64,000 nucleotides of DNA, taken from positions 9,332,501-9,396,500 of the forward strand of contig NZ_JAQNDO010000001.1 of NCBI RefSeq assembly GCF_028369105.1, given 5' to 3'. This DNA comes from Polyangium mundeleinium. GTDB taxonomy: Bacteria; Myxococcota_A; Polyangia; Polyangiales; Polyangiaceae. Every line of letters begins with the position of its first letter. The stretch's first letter is position 1. A model generated the notes under the pieces. It saw only the letters and a program-made list of their open reading frames with translations. It did no database searches and had not been told where the DNA came from. Made by a program: the position numbers and the translations under genes. Of the stretch, positions 7,481 through 14,109 are shown piece by piece.

Positions 7481-8979
7481 GCCTCCGCGCGGCGCGACGG
7501 ATCGCACTCCTCGCCGTGCTCCCCCTTGGGGTGGCGTGCTCCGACGAAGCCCCCGCGGGCCCCGGCGGTGCGGGCGGTACCGGTGGCGCGGCTTCGGGCA
7601 CCGGCGGTGCGGGCGCGTCAGGCGGCGGACCTGGCGGCGGCGGACTCGGCGGCGGCGCGGGTGCAGGCGGCGCCATGCCGGCCACCTTCGAGCCGGGGGA
7701 AGAACGCCCCGGCGGCGACACGACGATGGATAAGCGCGACGAAAAAAGCTTCCTGCGGCCCGCGGCCAACCTCTCCCTGGAGCGCCTCGGGACCTTCGAG
7801 GCCGGGCTCGCGCTCTTCGACGTCGCCTGGACGGTCGGAGGCGAAGTCGACCGCGACGGCCTGGGTCCAACGTACGTCGGCACCTCCTGCCGGAGCTGCC
7901 ATTTCCGAGGCGGCCGAGGCGCGCCGCCGCCCCCCGGCCAGCCAATGACGTCGATGCTCGTGCGGCTGTCGGTACCCTCCGCGGACGGCGCCGCATTCGT
8001 CCCCGACCCTCGCTACGGCGATCAAATCCAGAACAAGGCCATCCCCGGGGTCCCGCCGGAAGGCTGGTTCTCCGTCGACTACGCAGCCAAAGCCGGCGCA
8101 TACGCCGACGGCACCTCGTACGAGCTGCTGGAGCCGACCTACACGGCCCACGATCTCGCATTCGGCCCGCTCGCCGAGGGCACGCGGTTCTCGCCGCGCG
8201 TGGCGCAGCCGATGATCGGGCTCGGCCTGCTCGCCGCCATCCGCGACGAAGACATCGAGGCGCTCGCCGATCCCGACGACAAAAACGGAGACGGAATCCG
8301 CGGCCGCAGAAACCACGTCTCCGTCGAGGGAAAGCTCTCACCCGGGCGGTTCGGCTGGAAAGCAAACGAGGTGGATCTCGCGCGACAAACCGCGGGGGCC
8401 TTCCTCGGGGACATCGGAATCACCTCCCCACTGCACCCGACCGACAACTGCCCGCCCATCCAGGCGGCCTGCGCCGCAGCCGCAGGCACGACGCTGGACA
8501 TCGACGCAGCTCGCTTCGACGCGATCGTCGTGCTCTCGCACCTCGTCGCCGTGCCCCACCGACCCGACGCCGCCGAGCCCGACGTGCTGCTAGGCAAGGC
8601 GCTCTTCTCGCAAGCCGGCTGCAGCGCGTGCCACGTCCCGTCCTTCGTCACCGGCCCACTCGCAGGTTTCCCCGAGGTCGAAGGGCAACACATCTACCCG
8701 TACACCGACCTCCTGCTCCACGACATGGGCGCAGGCCTCGCCGACGAACGCCCCGACCACGAAGCCGGAGGGCGCGACTTCCGGACCGCGCCACTCTGGG
8801 GCATTGGCATGACGAGCCTCGTCTCCGGTCACACGCGGCTCCTGCACGACGGACGCGCCCGAAACATCGAGGAAGCCATCCTCTGGCACGGCGGCGAAGC
8901 CGAAGCCGCGCGCGCGTCGTTTCGTGCGCTTTCTGGTGTGGAGAGGGCAGCGCTTCTGTGGTTCGTCAGCTCGCTCTGA
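7477..8979 (+). CDS. Di-heme oxidoreductase-like lipoprotein (DUF1111 family)
   Basis: 500-aa lipoprotein from a GTG start that overlaps the previous stop; lipobox LGVAC with Cys21, then a Gly-rich linker. Two c-type heme sites are visible, C138-RSC-H142 and C382-SAC-H386, spaced as in DUF1111/DHOR proteins (di-heme oxidoreductases related to bacterial cytochrome c peroxidases). Residues near the C-terminus (TAPLWGIG, LLHDGRARNIEEAILWHGGEA) are characteristic of the family. Known relatives often sit beside imelysin-type iron-regulated proteins; here the partners are two RCC1 lipoproteins. It probably acts at the outer membrane in iron or peroxide redox chemistry, which is inference. Confidence 0.86.
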   Translation: MSLRAARRIALLAVLPLGVACSDEAPAGPGGAGGTGGAASGTGGAGASGGGPGGGGLGGGAGAGGAMPATFEPGEERPGGDTTMDKRDEKSFLRPAANLSLERLGTFEAGLALFDVAWTVGGEVDRDGLGPTYVGTSCRSCHFRGGRGAPPPPGQPMTSMLVRLSVPSADGAAFVPDPRYGDQIQNKAIPGVPPEGWFSVDYAAKAGAYADGTSYELLEPTYTAHDLAFGPLAEGTRFSPRVAQPMIGLGLLAAIRDEDIEALADPDDKNGDGIRGRRNHVSVEGKLSPGRFGWKANEVDLARQTAGAFLGDIGITSPLHPTDNCPPIQAACAAAAGTTLDIDAARFDAIVVLSHLVAVPHRPDAAEPDVLLGKALFSQAGCSACHVPSFVTGPLAGFPEVEGQHIYPYTDLLLHDMGAGLADERPDHEAGGRDFRTAPLWGIGMTSLVSGHTRLLHDGRARNIEEAILWHGGEAEAARASFRALSGVERAALLWFVSSL

Positions 8980-8997
8980 GCAGCAGGGTGCGCCGCG

Positions 8998-9246
8998 CCG
9001 GGGTTTCACCCCGGACCCGACCAGGGGCTGTCCGCCCCTGGACCTGGACCAGGGCAGCCCTGGACCTCAGGTGCATCGACCGCGATGCGGTCGATGCAAA
9101 GGGGGCATGGTTTCACGTAGCCGCTGAGGCAGCAGCGCGATCGTTTGAGGTCAGATGAGGTGGAGATGGGCGCACCGCTATTCGTTTGGGTTCAAACGAA
9201 TAGCGGCGGCACGGCGGGAGAAGGCGTGGGGGGCAGCACCCCCCAC
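8998..9246. repeat. Cluster of six inverted repeats between convergent genes
   Basis: This 273-bp intergenic stretch (8980-9252) has no gene but six hairpins: CCGGGG/CCCCGG (8998-9014), CCAGGGGC/GCCCCTGG (9021-9041) and CCAGGGC/GCCCTGG (9049-9063). The others are a perfect 12-bp stem around TGCATCGACCGC (9072-9098), a perfect 14-bp stem around CCGCTATTCGTTTG (9175-9206), and GTGGGGGG/CCCCCCAC (9226-9246). Arms and loops were checked base by base. They resemble REP-like intergenic elements. None has a U-tract, so they are poor classical terminators, although the last may end the leftward gene. Confidence 0.75.
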
Positions 9247-9252
9247 CCAGGG

Positions 9253-11088
9253 TCAGGAGGCGCGGAGCGCGTCGAGCAGGTCGACGTCCGGAATCGCGAT
9301 CGGAAGCCGCGCCCGGATGACCGCCACGTCGTTGTCCTCGCACATCCGCGCCACGGCGAGGCCGTCATACAGCGCGATCGGCGCCGTCCCCGGCACAGAC
9401 GCCTCTTCCCGCGCGCCGGACAAGGTTTGTCCCGCCGTGAAGATCCATCCAACCGTGGCCGGCCCGTAGTGGTGGAGCGAGCCACGCAGCTCCGTCACCC
9501 GCTCGCGACCCACCTCACGGCCGTCGCGACGAATCACGATCGCCACCCGGATCTCGTCGTTGCCCATGCGCAAGACGCCCGAGAAATGCGACTCGCCGCC
9601 AGGCGCACCCGCGCGGCGCACCGCGCGAAGCTGCCCAACGCCCATGCGCTCGAGCGCGAGGACACAAACCTCGATGAACGCATGCCCGGGCAGCTCGCCG
9701 AGCTTCCGAGCGAACGCGCGACGAGCCCCATCGCGATAGCGCTCCACCGCAGCAAGGGCCTCCTGCTCCAGGCGCGCAAGATCGCCGCCGAGCAGCCAGT
9801 CCGTCAGGGCCACGCGGCCACCCGCGAAGCGGAAGCGCGGCCGCTGCCCCGCGGCAATCCGCCGGGCATTGTCGGCGCGCACCGCAGCAGCCACCTGCGA
9901 CTGCACGAGCTGCGCATCCCCCGAGAGGCGGCCACGTCGCTGCGCCGTCTCGGCGATCTGCCGCAAAGACACAGCGCCCGCGTTGCGATCGAACGTCGAC
10001 AGGATCGCGGCCACCGCATCGGCAAGCTCACGACCCGCGAGATCATCGAGCGCCGGATGACCTTCCCCGGGGGTCAACTCGATGACCTGCGGGCCCCGGT
10101 AAACAGCCTCGGTCGGCGCCACATCGCGCACGATCTCGCGGTCACGCTCGCGGCCCACGTCGCGGTCACGGTCACGGCCCACGTCGCGCTCGCGCTCGCG
10201 GCCCACGTCGCGGTCGCGGCCCACGTCGCGATCGCGTCCGTCGCGACGAACCTCGAACGCGGGCGTTGCCGTGTACGAAGGCAGCCCGCCTCCGCTCGTC
10301 GGCAGGGCCTGCGCCTCGCCGTTCGTGCTGCGACCGCGGCGACGGCGGCGACGACGCCGACGGCCTTCCCCTCCAGCATCACCAGCGCCCCCACCGGCGC
10401 GGTCGTCCCCACCACCGAGGATCGGCTGATCGTCGTCCTCTTCCTCGTCGAACATCTCGGCGGCGCCAGCAGCCGCTTCCGCGCGCATCACGTCGTCGGG
10501 GCCGGCGGGGCCGGCGTCGATATCTTCCGCCTCGACGGAGCGCGTGAACGACGGCGCCGACGGGCGAGGCATGGGCGGAGCGAGTTTGGCCGCGGGAGCC
10601 GGGGACACGAGCGTCTCGTCGTCCTCGTCGGCTTCTTCCTCGACGGCCGCGACCTCTGCGGGAGCGGCGGGGGCGGCCACGATCTCCTCGGGCGCCTCGT
10701 CCGTCTCGGCCTCCGCGGCCTCGGTCTCGCCTTCTGCCTCTTCTTCAGCAGCCTCCGGGGCGCTGACCTCTTCCTCGACCTCGTGCCGGGCGGCCTTGGC
10801 AGGCTCTTGCTTGCCGCCGCGCTTGCCCTTCTTGCCATCGAGACCCGCGCGAAGCGTCTTCTCGTCCCACTCCCGCAGCGCAAACACGCCGGGCTTCACC
10901 CGGATGAGCGGCGTGTCGGACGAGTCCTTCTTGAGCATCGCGGCGAGCCGGGCGCCCATCGTGACCTCGGGGCTCTTCCCGACGTGGCTGAGCAAGTTCT
11001 TCTCTATCGCGATATCGGTGATCTCTTTGTAGTGGAGCGGCCTGCCGACGAGGCGAAGCACCTCGGCCGCTGCATCGGTAAACGTCAT
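9253..11088 (-). CDS. HARE-HTH protein with C-terminal Mrr-like domain
   Basis: 611 aa. Residues 1-75 form a HARE-HTH domain (AAAEVLRLVGRPLHYKEITD, then a basic helix and IRVKPGVFALREW), a winged helix linked to DNA modification and transcription systems. It is followed by a Lys-rich stretch, a long acidic Glu/Asp/Ala region (about 85-190), a run of ten arginines (about 265), and an Arg/Asp/Glu repeat of the VGRDRDVGRERERDVGRDRD type. The last 150 residues resemble the Mrr fold (AFIEVCVLALERMGVGQL, then VTELRGSLHHYG and GWIFTAGQTLSGA). However, the usual D and Q/E-x-K catalytic residues read as GGESHFSG and VIRR, so nuclease activity may be lost. It is probably a DNA-binding regulator. Confidence 0.75.
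   Translation of the reverse strand: MTFTDAAAEVLRLVGRPLHYKEITDIAIEKNLLSHVGKSPEVTMGARLAAMLKKDSSDTPLIRVKPGVFALREWDEKTLRAGLDGKKGKRGGKQEPAKAARHEVEEEVSAPEAAEEEAEGETEAAEAETDEAPEEIVAAPAAPAEVAAVEEEADEDDETLVSPAPAAKLAPPMPRPSAPSFTRSVEAEDIDAGPAGPDDVMRAEAAAGAAEMFDEEEDDDQPILGGGDDRAGGGAGDAGGEGRRRRRRRRRGRSTNGEAQALPTSGGGLPSYTATPAFEVRRDGRDRDVGRDRDVGRERERDVGRDRDRDVGRERDREIVRDVAPTEAVYRGPQVIELTPGEGHPALDDLAGRELADAVAAILSTFDRNAGAVSLRQIAETAQRRGRLSGDAQLVQSQVAAAVRADNARRIAAGQRPRFRFAGGRVALTDWLLGGDLARLEQEALAAVERYRDGARRAFARKLGELPGHAFIEVCVLALERMGVGQLRAVRRAGAPGGESHFSGVLRMGNDEIRVAIVIRRDGREVGRERVTELRGSLHHYGPATVGWIFTAGQTLSGAREEASVPGTAPIALYDGLAVARMCEDNDVAVIRARLPIAIPDVDLLDALRAS
10126..10248 (-). repeat. In-gene repeat encoding an Arg-Asp-Arg-Asp-Val-Gly array
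   Basis: Alternating units of roughly 18-24 bp encode DRDVGR/ERDVGR peptides inside the HARE-HTH protein. The highly charged mixed Arg-Asp/Glu composition resembles RD-repeat segments of RNA-binding proteins; here it lies just after the poly-arginine run. The units are imperfect copies. Confidence 0.75.
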
Positions 11089-11373
11089 CTTTTGTCCAGC
11101 CCTTCGGGCGCTCCCATCACTTGGGCGCTCCTCTTGGTGCGCGTCGCACGTGCCGCCCTTGTTCCGACGCCACGCGCTGGGCCTCTGCCCGCCACGACCG
11201 GGAAGCGCACATTCGCTCCCACTCGGCCGGACACGCTACTGAACAGCCGCATAACACGGGACGATCCACGAGTCAACCACGGCAGCCCGACCAACCGCCC
11301 CCCTTCGCACAAACACGACGCTACTGTTCGTCCTGGACGGACTTCATCCCAACGAACCCGCGTCGCCTGCCCG

Positions 11374-12921
11374 CTAGGGCCGGTACGTCTTCGGGTTCGC
11401 GAGCTTGCTCGGCAACCAGCGGAAAAAGTCGAGGATCGTGGACGAATCGAAGATCCCGTCGGACGAGTCCCACACGATGAACTCCACCGTGGCGATCTCA
11501 CCGGGCACGATCGGCGCCTCCGTGGTCAGCCATCCCGTGCTGCCGCCGATCGAGCTCGGTGTGTTGTTGCAGGGCGAGTCGAAGTCGTCGTAGCCCGTGC
11601 CCGCGAGCTCGGATTTGCCCCCCGAGCAGAAATTGAACCCCGGCGTCCCGAAGCACCCCGTAGGACCCGCCACGCAACGATCGAAGAAATTCAGGTTCAC
11701 GGAGCCGGGCGTCCCCTGGCCGTCGAACACCACGTTGCGGTTGTTCGCGATTCCCGGCGCGTTCGTCTTCAAAAGCACCACCCACAAGTCGTTGAACGGC
11801 GAGCAAGCATACTCCGGGTACTCCGACGACCAGTACGCATGATCAAACGCAAAACTGTTCGCATTTGTGGGCGTACGCACCTGAATCTTGAGATTGACCG
11901 GGTTGAACGCGGTGGACGCGAAGGGGACCGGGCATCCTGATTTGTTGGTCGGGAAGCCGGGGGGCGTGGCCGACTGCGTGCCGGTGTCCGTGCCGCCCTG
12001 CGGCGTGCCGAACTGGAAGTACGGCTGGCTCGGCGTGGCCGCGAGCCCGGTCGAGAGGAAGACGAAGTTCTGGTTCGCCCGCGGGCCGAGCACGTTGCCC
12101 ATCGACGTGATGATCGCGTGCGACTGCGGGAACGGCGTGCCCGTGCCGTCCGCGAGCCGCAGCTCCGCCGTGATCACGCCCCAGCGCTTGTTCGCGCCGG
12201 TCGCATTCAGCGTCGTCGTCTGGCAAAGCTCGATCGACTTCGCGTAGTCGAGCGGATCCTGCGAGGTGTACTGCAGGCCCGCGCTACACGCGGTGTTCGG
12301 GTTGTCGATCCCGCCGTTGCAGTCGTCGTCCTTCCCGTTCGGGAAATCGAACGCGCCCGGGTTCACCAGCGGATCGGCGTCGTTGCAGTCCCCGTCGCAA
12401 ACCGAGTAGCCATCCCCGTCGGCATCCGGGCAGGGACCGTCCGGGATCACGTCTTGCGGGACGTCTTGCGGGACGTCTTGCGGAACGTCTTGCGGAACGT
12501 CGACCGGGACATCCACCGGCACGTCTTCTGGGACGTCTTCGGGCACGTCGAGCGGCACGTCGAGCGGCACGTCGACAGGAACATCCTCGGGCACGTCGAG
12601 CGGCACGTCGAGCGGGACATCCACCGGCACGTCCTCGATCACATCGATCGGGACATCCTCGACCACGTCGAGCGGCGCGTCCTCGACGATCTCCTCCACC
12701 ACGTCGAAGACGACGATGTCCGGCGACACGTCGGGCGAGACGTCCGGCGACACGTCGGGCTGCGCGTCGTCGCCGGGCGCGTCAGGGCCGGCGTCGTCCT
12801 CGTCCTCGTCGAGGAGGTCGTCGTCCTCGATGTCGGTGCGCGCGCCGCAGCCCGGTCCGAGCCAGACGGCCGGCGTGGCGAGCGCAACAAGAACGAGCCC
12901 CCAGCGAAACGAAAAGCGCAC
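11374..12921 (-). CDS. Choice-of-anchor L / MopE-motif lipoprotein with DVP repeats
   Basis: 515-aa lipoprotein from a GTG start at 12921 preceded by GGGAGG at a spacing of 8. The lipobox LGPGC gives Cys25. Next come an Asp-rich stretch, then about 80 residues of Asp-Val-Pro tetrapeptide-type repeats (VPLDVPLDVPEDVPVDVP and variants). A MopE-type metal-binding motif follows (CPDADGDGYSVCDGDCNDAD, then NGKDDDCNGGIDN). The C-terminal 300 residues match the choice-of-anchor L pattern (Cys-rich, with AYWSSEYPEYACSPFNDLWVVLL and VEFIVWDSSDGIFDSS). The domain is common in myxobacterial surface proteins of unknown role. The Asp-rich modules suggest Ca2+ or other metal binding. Confidence 0.82.
   Translation of the reverse strand: MRFSFRWGLVLVALATPAVWLGPGCGARTDIEDDDLLDEDEDDAGPDAPGDDAQPDVSPDVSPDVSPDIVVFDVVEEIVEDAPLDVVEDVPIDVIEDVPVDVPLDVPLDVPEDVPVDVPLDVPLDVPEDVPEDVPVDVPVDVPQDVPQDVPQDVPQDVIPDGPCPDADGDGYSVCDGDCNDADPLVNPGAFDFPNGKDDDCNGGIDNPNTACSAGLQYTSQDPLDYAKSIELCQTTTLNATGANKRWGVITAELRLADGTGTPFPQSHAIITSMGNVLGPRANQNFVFLSTGLAATPSQPYFQFGTPQGGTDTGTQSATPPGFPTNKSGCPVPFASTAFNPVNLKIQVRTPTNANSFAFDHAYWSSEYPEYACSPFNDLWVVLLKTNAPGIANNRNVVFDGQGTPGSVNLNFFDRCVAGPTGCFGTPGFNFCSGGKSELAGTGYDDFDSPCNNTPSSIGGSTGWLTTEAPIVPGEIATVEFIVWDSSDGIFDSSTILDFFRWLPSKLANPKTYRP
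12445..12690 (-). repeat. Asp-Val-Pro repeat region
   Basis: Tandem 12-bp-type units encode DVPx tetrapeptides (LDVP, EDVP, VDVP, QDVP) in the choice-of-anchor L lipoprotein. Several neighbouring copies are identical (for example four QDVP in a row near 12450-12500), consistent with ongoing expansion and contraction. Confidence 0.8.
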
Positions 12922-12929
12922 GACGTAAG

Positions 12930-12935
12930 CCTCCC
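12930..12935 (-). promoter_or_regulatory. Ribosome binding site fixing the GTG start at 12921
   Basis: GGGAGG on the minus strand sits 8 bases before the GTG codon. It supports this non-ATG start, which also begins a well-formed lipoprotein signal peptide. Confidence 0.6.
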
Positions 12936-13037
12936 GAAGACACCCCCGACGACGGCCCGCGCCGTCGCCCTCCCGGAGAATATCAGGAAACGCAGGAAAC
13001 GTACGCGGTCCGCCTCGAACGGGAGTACGCTCGGGGG

Positions 13038-13403
13038 ATGGAGCTCGGGCGGCTCCTCCAGGAGCTCATCCAGGCCGCGCGCAAAGCGGGCATCACCGTA
13101 CGCTCCGAGTCCTTCGACCCCTCGCTCTCCGACGGCGGCAAGAAGTGGCGCGGGGGGTTCTGTGTCATCCGCGGCAAACGCGTCATCCTCGTGGACGAAC
13201 GCGCACCGCTCGTCGACCGCATCGCCACCATCGCCGCCTCGCTCGCCAGCGTTGACCTCGAACACGTGTTCCTCCCCCCCATCGTCCGCGCGACGATCGG
13301 CGCCTACCAGCGCGAGGCCCCCGAGCGGCCCGTCCCGAACGCGACCGTCCCCCTCCCCCCCGTGCGCGCGCGGCTCCGCCGCACCGACGACGACGAACGC
13401 TGA
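13038..13403 (+). CDS. Conserved-looking hypothetical protein, 121 aa
   Basis: Starts at ATG 13038 eight bases after a GGGGG-type ribosome site. It is a cytoplasmic, mixed-charge protein beginning MELGRLLQELIQAARKAGIT, with a basic core (KKWRGGFCVIRGKRVILVDE), a predicted helix (RIATIAASLASVDLEHVFL) and a Pro-rich tail. It has one Cys and no signal peptide or transmembrane segment. I do not recognise the family. Its globular composition and clean placement between neighbours support a real gene. It is divergent from the choice-of-anchor L lipoprotein. Confidence 0.72.
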   Translation: MELGRLLQELIQAARKAGITVRSESFDPSLSDGGKKWRGGFCVIRGKRVILVDERAPLVDRIATIAASLASVDLEHVFLPPIVRATIGAYQREAPERPVPNATVPLPPVRARLRRTDDDER

Positions 13404-13556
13404 ACCCCGCTTTGGTTTTCGTCCGCGCGCGCGGAGGCAAAACCACCTCTATCGCCGACGCGTGCAGGACGGCCCGATCACGCTCTGGACCGCCGCGTCG
13501 CCTACACCCGCGCCGCCGGCTCGCCACGATTGCGCGAAAAAGGATCGTTTCCAGAA

Positions 13557-13572
13557 TGGCACACGCGTTGCT
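13557..13572 (+). promoter_or_regulatory. Candidate sigma-54 (-24/-12) promoter
   Basis: TGGCACACGCGTTGCT has the invariant GG and GC separated by exactly 10 bases and matches the TGGCACG-N4-TTGCW consensus except at position 7. It lies about 100 bp before the small ORF at 13673. Myxobacteria make heavy use of sigma-54 with enhancer-binding proteins. This is a motif match only. Confidence 0.5.
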
Positions 13573-13672
13573 CTGTAATCGCGCGCGCCTTCGGGCGCGT
13601 CGAGGGAGCGCAGGGCCCACCTCCTTCCGTACCCTTTTTCGGGCCCCATGACGCACTTCGCGCTTTCTTCCC

Positions 13673-14038
13673 ATGACGCAATCCCCGCCAAGGGTCACGC
13701 CTCCGCGGGCCGCGCAGGCCCCCGGGAAATCCCATCGACCTGATTCCACACAGGGCCCCACGCCCGGATCGAACCGCCGTTCGCCGAGCGTGCCGCCGAG
13801 CGCTGAACCTCTGCGCTCGAAGCGCTCCTCGCCGAGCGTGCCGCCGCCTCCCGCGCCCGGCCTCTCCGACGCCGCCGCCGCGCTCTCGGGCGCCGCCGCC
13901 GCGCTCCACGACGCCGCCACCACCCTCGAAGGCGCGGCCGCCCGGCTCGCCGCGATCCGACCTCGCGCCCGTACGAGCACGCACACAGGCGCGACACCCG
14001 CGCCGCCCGGCGCTCCGCCGGACCGCGAACGAACGTAG
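13673..14038 (+). CDS. Pro/Ala-rich hypothetical protein
   Basis: 121-aa frame with a Pro/Ser-rich N-terminal half (RSPSVPPSAEPLRSKRSSPS) and an Ala-rich amphipathic stretch (GLSDAAAALSGAAAALHDAA, continuing TTLEGAAARLAAI) that could form a coiled coil. No family recognised. In its favour are the putative sigma-54 promoter about 100 bp upstream and the regular heptad-like Ala/Leu pattern. Against it, low-complexity GC-rich frames also arise by chance, and no strong ribosome site is seen. It ends 71 bp before the FG-GAP lipoprotein gene. Confidence 0.4.
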   Translation: MTQSPPRVTPPRAAQAPGKSHRPDSTQGPTPGSNRRSPSVPPSAEPLRSKRSSPSVPPPPAPGLSDAAAALSGAAAALHDAATTLEGAAARLAAIRPRARTSTHTGATPAPPGAPPDRERT

Positions 14039-14109
14039 GGAACGGGCATGCCCACGACTTGACGCGCACTTCCGTCCCCGTTCTCCTTCCGCTTCTTGGA
14101 GGTTGGAAG

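Noticed and set aside
9145-11940. A 931-codon plus-strand frame over the HARE-HTH gene
   Set aside because: Antisense shadow. The minus frame carries recognisable HARE-HTH and Mrr-like sequence.
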